Positions 1-5,208 of a DNA stretch of 5,208 nucleotides are shown piece by piece (within the stretch, counting starts at the first letter, position 1; every line of letters begins with the position of its first letter). The position numbers were made by a program, and so were the translations under genes. Below the pieces are notes generated by a model, which was not told the DNA's origin, searched no databases, and was given only the letters and a program-made list of their open reading frames with translations. The DNA is from Verrucomicrobiota bacterium (GTDB lineage: Bacteria; Verrucomicrobiota; Verrucomicrobiia; Limisphaerales; CAIQOK01), in assembly GCA_025363535.1 (NCBI GenBank), contig JANYDP010000472.1:1-5208 (forward strand), given 5' to 3'.

Positions 1-1
1 C

Positions 2-688
2 GGTCCGATTGATCCGACGCCCACGATTTCTGTCGTCGGCCTCATCGAGAAGCTCGAATACGTCACGACGCAATGGTTCAAGGACGAAGGCGACGCAGTT
101 ATTTTGCTGGGCGACGCGGTCGAAGCCACGCCGTTGCAAGGCCTCGGTGGCAGCGCGTATCTGCAAGTCGTTCACGGCAAGAAGAACGGCGCACCGCCGC
201 GCTGCGATCTCGAAGTCGCGAAGACGCTGCACACCACGCTCATCGGCTTGATCCAATCCGGCCTTGTGAAGAGCGCGCACGATTGCAGCGAAGGCGGCCT
301 CGCTGTGGCGCTCGCGGAAAGCTGCATCAGCCAGCTCATCGCCCGCGACACGCCAAGATTGGTTGGGGCGACGATTGATCTTTCGTTGGTAGGGACGACT
401 TCCACGTCGTCCCAAACTGATAACGGGGACGCGGTGGAACGCGTCCCTACCGCTCGTCTCGACGCCTTGCTCTTCGGCGAAACGCAATCGCGCATCGTCA
501 TCAGTTGCAAAGCGCTCGACGCCGTGAAAGTCGTCGAACGCGCCAAGCTCATGGGCGTGCCGGCGGTGCAGCTCGGCAAAGTCGGCGGCGACAAGCTGAC
601 GGTGAAAACCGCCACCGGCGAATTCTCCGCCCCGCTCACCGAACTACATGACGCCTGGTGGAACAGCATCGCCCGCGCGATGGCGTGA
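2..688 (+). CDS. purL: Phosphoribosylformylglycinamidine synthase subunit PurL, C-terminal part (5' end outside window)
   Basis: PurL makes FGAM from FGAR, glutamine-derived ammonia and ATP, the fourth step of de novo purine synthesis in the cytoplasm. The frame is open from the first full codon at position 2 to TGA at 686-688, giving 228 residues, roughly the last 30% of a small-type PurL of about 740 residues. Recognisable blocks are the PTPTISVVGLIE segment at the start, the conserved HDCSEGGLAVALAES motif beginning at position 278, and LLFGETQSR near 467-490, all in the second AIRS-type half of the enzyme. Between GATIDLSL and ARLDALLFGE lie about 21 extra residues, low in hydrophobics, encoded by a palindromic repeat (separate entry). 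The remaining C-terminus looks complete, so the gene is probably functional. The next gene starts 19 bp downstream and could be co-transcribed. Family assignment is confident. Whether the insert is tolerated is inferred from the intact frame. Confidence 0.95.
   Translation, partial: GPIDPTPTISVVGLIEKLEYVTTQWFKDEGDAVILLGDAVEATPLQGLGGSAYLQVVHGKKNGAPPRCDLEVAKTLHTTLIGLIQSGLVKSAHDCSEGGLAVALAESCISQLIARDTPRLVGATIDLSLVGTTSTSSQTDNGDAVERVPTARLDALLFGETQSRIVISCKALDAVKVVERAKLMGVPAVQLGKVGGDKLTVKTATGEFSAPLTELHDAWWNSIARAMA
388..451. repeat. 64-bp double-hairpin palindromic repeat inserted in frame in purL
   Basis: The ends are a perfect 10-bp inverted repeat, GGTAGGGACG at 388-397 and its complement at 442-451. 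Inside are two hairpins. Hairpin 1 has GGGACGAC at 392-399, loop TTCCAC at 400-405 and GTCGTCCC at 406-413. Hairpin 2 has GGGACGCG at 426-433, loop GTGGAA at 434-439 and CGCGTCCC at 440-447. The two loops are complementary, so the element is an inverted dimer of one unit joined by a 12-nt linker at 414-425. It is read through as VGTTSTSSQTDNGDAVERVPT without a stop. I recall similar GTAGGGACG repeats between genes in Verrucomicrobiota. That recollection is from memory and no search was run. The element resembles REP/BIME units or, in its in-frame position, Rickettsia palindromic elements. Confidence 0.85.
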
Positions 689-707
689 ACTAAAAATTCA
701 GCGCTTG

Positions 708-2312
708 ATGCAACTGGAACTTTCAGCCAAGCCGTTTTCAGCGATTTACACGTCGTATAGTATTTCGTTTGATGGGACGAACTTTGTTCACCTAAAGTTC
801 ACTGATTTTCTGAAATCTGATGTCGAAGAGTGGATAAATTTTTTGGGCGGACGTTCACAAAGCCCAATCATAAATGTGCAATGCGCCGACAACGGCTTGG
901 ATTTGGTTGCCATTGATAGGCTTGCCCCCTCCGAAAGTTGGGAAAGCCGACTTCGTTTACATCACGCGCTCGGAAAATCATTTTTTGAAAAGGGTAATCC
1001 AACTTACCCCTACGAGGCATTTCATTTCATGTTAATGTTGGAACAATTCAACCTTGAAGAATTCAACAAGGCATGGGCGGCTGAAACAATCGAAATGGGG
1101 CAAGGCGATTTGAGGGAGACTTTGGACAAATCCCCTGACCACATTAAAATTTTCAGACTAGGGGGAACTGCTCCCTACTATTTCAGGAAAACACCATTTG
1201 TTTTTGAGCAAATTCAGATTGCACTGGAAAAGCGAAAGGCAACAGAGATAGCTGCGGCTCGAGCAAAGGAGCGCGAGGAGGAGGCAAAAGCCATTCTGAG
1301 AAGGCAAGCTGAGGAAGCCGCCAAACGCGAGGACGCTGCAAAAGCCCAGGCCAAGAAAGAAGCGGACGAGTTGGAAGCAAAGCGGAGGCTTGAGAGGCTT
1401 TTGGCGTTATCCCATACGAAACCTCAGCGAGCCGCATACACCATCATTTTATCTCCCGGAGTTGTGCGATACGTGCCGGTAAATGATTTTTTCAAGGTTG
1501 AGATAGAAATGTGGATCGAACTCATAAAGAATCATTCCACTCAACCCGTGATCAAAACGCCGAGACACAATTCCTATGATTTTGATGACGTGGATTTGGA
1601 ACAGCTTGATTTGCTCTTTCCGGAATTGTCATGGGATGAGCGTTTGCGACTGCACTTCAAGTTTGGCAAGGTGAGTGCCGAGCAGGGCTTACCGACAGTC
1701 GTTTATTCTGCTTTCCACTCTGGATTGGCATTGCTGGAATTGGAAATGGAAGCCTGTCTTGAAGCGTGGATCAAAGAAGCGTGGGAAAACGATGACGTAG
1801 CCGAATCATACGCCCATTCACCAGAGCATTGTGTCGTGGTGAACAACCAGAGCATTGTGTTCGCAAAAACGACGTTCGTTTCCAAAAGGTTGGCCGCGTT
1901 AGAGGAGCAGGCAAAACAAGAACGCGAAAAAGCAATAAGCAACCGCGCCCTTGAGGAAGAAGAACGTCTTCGCAAAAGCCGCTTCGATACTTTCATCTAT
2001 GTGATGGAGGACTTGCGAAACGGACTTTTCAAAATTGGTCGCAGCGTGACCCCAGAGAAAAGGGAACGGACTCTGCAATCAGAAGTGCCACAAGTTCAAA
2101 TGCGCTTTTCTATACCGGGCGAAGAAAAGCACGAAAGAGACCTGCATGATAACTTCTCTGCAAAACGAATCCGAGGTGAATGGTTCTCGCTCAATGCCGA
2201 TGATCTTGTTCGCGCGGTTTCATTTTTGAAACAAAACGGTGATGCCGATCGGGCTTGGTTGGACAGCGAATGGTTTGGGAAGATTTCTTTCCAAGCAAAT
2301 CCAAAGGAGTAA
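708..2312 (+). CDS. Duplicated-domain protein with C-terminal T5orf172/MUG113 (GIY-YIG superfamily) domain
   Basis: The product has 534 residues. Residues about 23-175 and 246-401 are two diverged copies of one unrecognised domain. Shared signatures are SW(E/D)xRLRLH (W78, W309), GK (89-90, 320-321), GxPT (96-99, 327-330), AFH (104-106, 335-337), AW (122-123, 353-354), SP(D/E)H (142-145, 371-374) and KTxFV (161-165, 387-391). A charged Ala/Glu/Lys/Arg helix, probably a coiled coil, follows each copy (about 175-230 and 392-424). Residues about 427-505 match the T5orf172/MUG113 branch of the GIY-YIG superfamily: FIYV at 429-432, GLFKIGR at 439-445, E476 and H480 in HERDLH, and GEWF at 490-493. 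Nuclease activity is only inferred from the fold; many such proteins are uncharacterised. No signal peptide or membrane segment is seen. ATG 708 was chosen because the only upstream ATG in frame (648) lies inside purL. No clear Shine-Dalgarno is visible. Base composition is AT-richer than both neighbours, suggesting acquisition by transfer. Confidence 0.85.
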   Translation: MQLELSAKPFSAIYTSYSISFDGTNFVHLKFTDFLKSDVEEWINFLGGRSQSPIINVQCADNGLDLVAIDRLAPSESWESRLRLHHALGKSFFEKGNPTYPYEAFHFMLMLEQFNLEEFNKAWAAETIEMGQGDLRETLDKSPDHIKIFRLGGTAPYYFRKTPFVFEQIQIALEKRKATEIAAARAKEREEEAKAILRRQAEEAAKREDAAKAQAKKEADELEAKRRLERLLALSHTKPQRAAYTIILSPGVVRYVPVNDFFKVEIEMWIELIKNHSTQPVIKTPRHNSYDFDDVDLEQLDLLFPELSWDERLRLHFKFGKVSAEQGLPTVVYSAFHSGLALLELEMEACLEAWIKEAWENDDVAESYAHSPEHCVVVNNQSIVFAKTTFVSKRLAALEEQAKQEREKAISNRALEEEERLRKSRFDTFIYVMEDLRNGLFKIGRSVTPEKRERTLQSEVPQVQMRFSIPGEEKHERDLHDNFSAKRIRGEWFSLNADDLVRAVSFLKQNGDADRAWLDSEWFGKISFQANPKE

Positions 2313-2321
2313 ATATTCACC

Positions 2322-2478
2322 GTGGTCTTTTGCGACGGCCACGTCGAATCGCCCACGCTGAAATTTCTGTTTGAAGACACCAGCGACGCGGCCTTGGCGC
2401 GCTGGAGTCTTTGCAGACGGCCAAAACTTGCGGACGGCCACCAACCATCTGCCGCACCGCGAAAAATTGTCGCCGTAA
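2322..2478 (+). pseudogene. 3' remnant of a prepilin-like (H-X9-DG type) protein gene, frameshifted
   Basis: The 28 codons at 2322-2405 read VVFCDGHVESPTLKFLFEDT followed by SDAALARW. This matches, from memory, the C-terminal end of the prepilin-type cleavage/methylation (DUF1559-like, H-X9-DG) proteins abundant in Verrucomicrobiota and Planctomycetes. The expected family ending, close to NRDHLPHREKL, appears in a different frame: TNHLPHREKLSP from 2440 to TAA at 2476-2478. Between them is a disturbed stretch holding GACGGCCA twice, at 2416-2423 and 2433-2440, 17 bp apart, which may be the site of slippage or insertion. The N-terminal pilin helix and most of the gene are missing: homology begins abruptly 10 bp after the stop of the preceding gene, with no start signal. 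The remnant is probably not expressed as a functional protein. The GTG at 2322 opens a 120-codon frame, but only its beginning looks like real protein. Confidence 0.7.
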
Positions 2479-2497
2479 TTTCCCCACTTCCAGCCAA

Positions 2498-2656
2498 GCG
2501 CCGTTGGGCGCGGCATCTTTGTAGAAACGCAATCTTCAAATGTAAAAGCTCCGTCAGGAACAGCATATTTCCGGCAACAATCACGGTGCCGCTCCTGACG
2601 GAGCTTGATAATTCACGGGGATTTTTTCTACAAAGATTTCGCTCCCTGAACGGAGC
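2498..2656. repeat. 159-bp symmetrical inverted-repeat element (BIME/MITE-like)
   Basis: The element reads symmetrically from both ends. An outer hairpin, gcgcc-gttg-ggcgc at 2498-2511, mirrors gctcc-ctgaac-ggagc at 2641-2656. Each is followed, moving inward, by a 3-nt spacer, then by a perfect 13-bp inverted arm (ATCTTTGTAGAAA at 2515-2527, complement at 2625-2637), then by 18 nt on each side, then by a perfect 14-bp inverted arm (AAGCTCCGTCAGGA at 2546-2559, complement at 2593-2606). The centre contains a further 5-bp stem (2572-2576 with 2587-2591). I recall related units, a GCTCC/GGAGC hairpin next to ATCTTTGTAG, from Verrucomicrobiota and related genomes. No transposase is encoded here, so any movement would need one in trans. 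Together with its flanks it fills the gene-free stretch 2479-2776. I see no convincing gene in the rest of that stretch. Confidence 0.8.
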
Positions 2657-2776
2657 TGGCGAAATTTTCCGGTTTGAGTTTTAACGCAAACCCCATTTCA
2701 CCGCTCCATTTCCTTGCGCCCACACGGATTAACCGTTGGCAAATGCGCGCGGGGTTTGTAGGCTAATCGGAAGCTC

Positions 2777-2947
2777 ATGCTTCAATTTTGGAACATTGCA
2801 GTCAACGCCTTCATGGAACTCATCCGACAGCGGACTGTTCTGCTGTTGATGACGGCTTCCGTGGTGTTCGAGGTTTTTCTCGCTATGCCGCATTACTTCG
2901 CGTTTGGCGACGAAATGAATTGCCCCAAGGCCAGCGCGATGGCGTGA
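2777..2947 (+). pseudogene. Truncated 5' end of an ABC-2-type transporter permease gene
   Basis: The ATG at 2777 opens 56 codons ending at TGA 2945-2947. The product begins MLQFWNIAVNAFMELIRQRT, followed by a hydrophobic run (VLLLMTASVVFEVFLAM) and PHYFAFGDE. This resembles, from memory, the N-terminus of ABC-2 permeases in Verrucomicrobiota: an amphipathic NAFMELxRQ helix, the first membrane segment, then a YFxFGD loop. A full permease would have several hundred residues and about six membrane segments, so this is a fragment. After GDE the sequence (MNCPKASAMA) departs from the family and stops. A purine-rich GGAAG at 2769-2773 lies only 3 bp before the ATG. The fragment is in the same frame as the helicase start 18 bp after its stop. 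It could be expressed as a small single-pass membrane peptide, but a decayed gene is more likely. Confidence 0.6.
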
Positions 2948-2965
2948 CGCGCGCGATCGCCCTTC

Positions 2966-5208
2966 ATGCCGCTCACCGCCGAAGATTTTAATGGCTTTGA
3001 TGCCGAGTCCGGCGCGCGCTTTCTGCGTTCGTTCGACGCGCAAACCCGGCAGCGCGGCGAGCGGTATTTCAAATCTGGCGCCGTCAAGTCGCTGGCGTGC
3101 ATTGAGCAGGGCAGTCATTTCACAGCGGAGGTAATGGGGGGAGAACTTTATGGCGTCACCCTCACTTACGAAGATGGCTGGGACAGCGAATGCACCTGTC
3201 CGATGGTGGTCAAATGCAAGCACGCCTACGCCGCGCTCAAGCAGTTGCTCGCGGATTATTCCAGTGCGGCGGTGGATTCGTTGAGTGCCACCGCCGGAAA
3301 AATCTCCAACATTGCGAAGCCAAACCTTCCCCCTGCGACCTTTGCCGATCTCGTCCGGGGAAAAATTGGGCGGCGGCTCACCTCCGACGAGGCGCGTTAT
3401 CTGAGAAACGTCAGCCAGCTTTTTCAGCAGGGACGCCAGAGCGGAAGTTACTACGCCAGCGAACTCAGTCCGCTCGGGCCGCCGGTCGGCATCGGCTGGT
3501 ACGAGCGGGTGGAGTTGTATTCGAGTCCGCCAAAAACCGAGCTGGAGTTTTGGAACTATCTCGCGTTTTACATCACCGACCGACTCAAGCAGGCCGTCCC
3601 CGAATTTCTCGCGCCGGTGACCGACCTAGGCGTGGTGCGCGACCGGATGCGCCGCCATCAGCGCAGCCGTGAAATTGAAAATTGGAAACTCAGCCTGTCG
3701 CGGCTGGGCAACGCCGCCTACGGCGATGATAACACAACCGCAGCCGCCGAGCCGGTGGAACTGCGTTTGCGCTTTGCCCCCACGCAAGCCGTGTTCGAGT
3801 GGCGCGCGGCGGCCAATGCCGAGTGGAAGGAATTAAAGCCCGGCAAACATCGCGATTTCGACACCCGCTACGCCGCGCGACTGTTGCCGGAAGCCGCGTT
3901 GTTATGGATGCCCTTTTCGCAGCGGGTGCAGATTCATTATACGGCGACACTGGCCTACGCCGATGCGTGGGCAGTCGAACAAATCGGCCGTTGGCTGCGT
4001 CAGCCGCATGTGCGTCCGTGGCTCGTGGCGGCGGATGGTGAGCCGCTGGTGTTTCACGACGAACCGTTGCGCTGGCAAGTCACGCAGCCCGAGAGCAACG
4101 ACGGCGATTATTCATTCGCGCTGCAACAAGCCGACGGCGCGGCACTGCCGGATGTGTGGCTGTTCACCCGCACCCAACCGCCGCTTTACCTGACGCCGAT
4201 CGGGGTGTTCAAAGGCCCGCCGTTCGAGCCGCACCTGATGCATTTGCACGCGCCGACGATGATTCCGGCGAAGGCGTTTGAAAGTCTCGGCGGCTTGCGC
4301 TTGCTGGAGCGGCTTCAAGTTGAACCACCGCCGCGCCTGGCCGAACGCGTCCGCACCGTCAAGCTCGCGCCCTGCATCGTGGCCGAGGTGAAAGCACCGT
4401 GGGCGGGCAATTCATCGGAGTATTGCTACGTGGATGTGCTCGGGGCGTCGGACGATGCCAAGGTGGTTGAGAAATGGAACGGCCAAGGCTGGGCACCGAC
4501 TGAGGATTCGCAAAAAATAAAAACCCGCGCCAATGATCTCGTGCGGCTGGACCGCTCGGACTTGGGGGCGATGCTGCCGCCGTTGGAACTGTCCGGGTTC
4601 AAGTGGGATTACCAGACGCAGCGTTGGTCGCTGCGGCTGACGAAGAAATTTCCTGAACTGTTTGTCCCGTTTCTCAAGTCGCTGCCGGCCGGCACGCGGA
4701 TTGAATTGCGCGGCGAACTGGCCTCGTTTCAAAATGCCGAGGTGGCCGGGAAAATCCGTCTCGAAGCGAGCGAGGACGGCATGGACTGGTTTAATCTACA
4801 AGTGATCGTGGATGTGAACGACGTGACGCTCACCAAGGCTGAGATTAAGCTGCTGCTCGACGCGAAAGGCAAGTGGGTGCGGCTCGCCGACAAAGGCTGG
4901 CGCAAACTGGAGTTTACCCTCAGCAAAGAGGAAGACGAAGAGCTCGCGCGTCTCGGCCTCACACCGCACGAACTCACCAGCGAACCGCAGCGGCTCCACG
5001 CGTTGCAACTGGCGGACAAGGCCGCGCGAAAATTTCTGCCGGAGGAAACCTGCGACCGCATCGAACGCCGCGTCACGGAACTGCAAACGCGCGTCACCCC
5101 GGAACTGCCGACGGCGATTCAGGCCACGCTGCGGCCGTATCAGCTCGAAGGCTTTCACTTCCTGGCCTACCTCAGCACGAATCATTTCGGCGGCATCCTG
5201 GCCGATGA
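2966..5208 (+). CDS. SWIM-domain SNF2-family helicase, N-terminal part (3' end outside window)
   Basis: The frame is open without interruption from ATG 2966 to the window end, 747 codons, with no frameshift found on full translation. Residues 76-86 (CTCPMVVKCKH) form a CxCx5CxH SWIM zinc-binding motif (C76, C78, C84, H86), typical near the start of bacterial SNF2 helicases and thought to bind DNA or protein. A long region of about 570 residues follows that shows no motif I can name; its position suits the SNF2-helicase-associated region of this family. Residues 722-747 (LRPYQLEGFHFLAYL, then FGGILAD) are the entry to the SNF2 ATPase domain: the Q-motif-like LRPYQ with Q726, and the segment just before Walker A. 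The ATPase core, including DExH and motif VI, lies outside the window. ATG 2966 is the first start after the in-frame TGA at 2945; no Shine-Dalgarno is seen. A soluble DNA-translocase or remodelling role is inferred from the family. Confidence 0.92.
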   Translation, partial: MPLTAEDFNGFDAESGARFLRSFDAQTRQRGERYFKSGAVKSLACIEQGSHFTAEVMGGELYGVTLTYEDGWDSECTCPMVVKCKHAYAALKQLLADYSSAAVDSLSATAGKISNIAKPNLPPATFADLVRGKIGRRLTSDEARYLRNVSQLFQQGRQSGSYYASELSPLGPPVGIGWYERVELYSSPPKTELEFWNYLAFYITDRLKQAVPEFLAPVTDLGVVRDRMRRHQRSREIENWKLSLSRLGNAAYGDDNTTAAAEPVELRLRFAPTQAVFEWRAAANAEWKELKPGKHRDFDTRYAARLLPEAALLWMPFSQRVQIHYTATLAYADAWAVEQIGRWLRQPHVRPWLVAADGEPLVFHDEPLRWQVTQPESNDGDYSFALQQADGAALPDVWLFTRTQPPLYLTPIGVFKGPPFEPHLMHLHAPTMIPAKAFESLGGLRLLERLQVEPPPRLAERVRTVKLAPCIVAEVKAPWAGNSSEYCYVDVLGASDDAKVVEKWNGQGWAPTEDSQKIKTRANDLVRLDRSDLGAMLPPLELSGFKWDYQTQRWSLRLTKKFPELFVPFLKSLPAGTRIELRGELASFQNAEVAGKIRLEASEDGMDWFNLQVIVDVNDVTLTKAEIKLLLDAKGKWVRLADKGWRKLEFTLSKEEDEELARLGLTPHELTSEPQRLHALQLADKAARKFLPEETCDRIERRVTELQTRVTPELPTAIQATLRPYQLEGFHFLAYLSTNHFGGILAD

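Noticed and set aside
388..451. Two similar hairpins considered as a CRISPR-like array
   Set aside because: There are only two units, they are in inverted rather than direct orientation, and no spacer-sized unique segments separate them.
172..669. 165-codon open frame on the minus strand opposite purL
   Set aside because: It is antisense to a well-conserved PurL frame and its translation shows no family features. It is a by-product of GC-rich codon structure.
648..707. Upstream in-frame ATG at 648 giving a 554-residue product
   Set aside because: This start lies inside the purL coding end and the extra 20 residues merely read purL in another frame. ATG 708 begins right where the base composition changes.
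2096..2584. Minus-strand open frame of 162 codons across the nuclease gene end and the scar region
   Set aside because: It crosses two unrelated sequence blocks and part of the inverted-repeat element, and its translation looks like random sequence.
2498..2656. Strong hairpins read as Rho-independent terminators
   Set aside because: No hairpin is followed by a proper run of T on the transcribed side, and the symmetrical layout is better explained as a mobile repeat. Incidental termination is not excluded.
2322..2684. 120-codon plus-strand frame starting at GTG 2322 as an intact gene
   Set aside because: Only the first 28 codons match a protein family. The remainder reads through the frameshifted tail and the palindromic element.
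2736..2764. Promoter-like TTGGCA, 17-bp gap, TAGGCT upstream of the permease fragment
   Set aside because: The -10 box matches the consensus at only 3 of 6 positions, and promoter rules in this lineage are uncertain.
3690..5185. Several minus-strand and alternate-frame open frames across the helicase gene
   Set aside because: The single plus frame from 2966 to the end is uninterrupted and carries the SWIM and SNF2 motifs, so these are shadows.

Overview
This window most likely comes from a Verrucomicrobiota bacterium (perhaps the Pedosphaera/Limisphaerales side). The taxon is inferred from three things: moderately GC-rich coding sequence, a remnant of an H-X9-DG-type prepilin-like protein, and two palindromic repeat families that resemble ones I recall from such genomes. 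No rRNA, tRNA or phylogenetic marker is present to settle it.

Layout, all on the + strand. (1) Positions 2-688 hold the C-terminal part of PurL (FGAM synthase, purine synthesis). It carries a 64-bp double-hairpin repeat inserted in frame, which adds about 21 residues. (2) Positions 708-2312 hold a visibly AT-richer gene of 534 codons. It encodes two diverged copies of a roughly 150-residue domain I do not recognise, each followed by a charged helix, and ends in a T5orf172/MUG113-type (GIY-YIG superfamily) domain. (3) Positions 2313-2947 are a scar region. It contains the broken 3' end of a prepilin-like gene, a symmetrical 159-bp inverted-repeat element, and the 5' end of an ABC-2-type permease gene that stops after 56 codons. 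(4) Positions 2966-5208 hold the N-terminal 747 residues of a SWIM-domain SNF2 helicase. The window ends just before the Walker A motif.

The genes do not form an obvious pathway. PurL and the helicase look like resident chromosomal genes. The low-GC gene and the gene fragments between them look like a site of insertion and decay. The most striking signals are the two repeats, both built as inverted dimers of hairpin units. The one inside purL has paired sequence differences that preserve its stems while keeping the reading frame open. The second most interesting item is the duplicated-domain nuclease-like protein.
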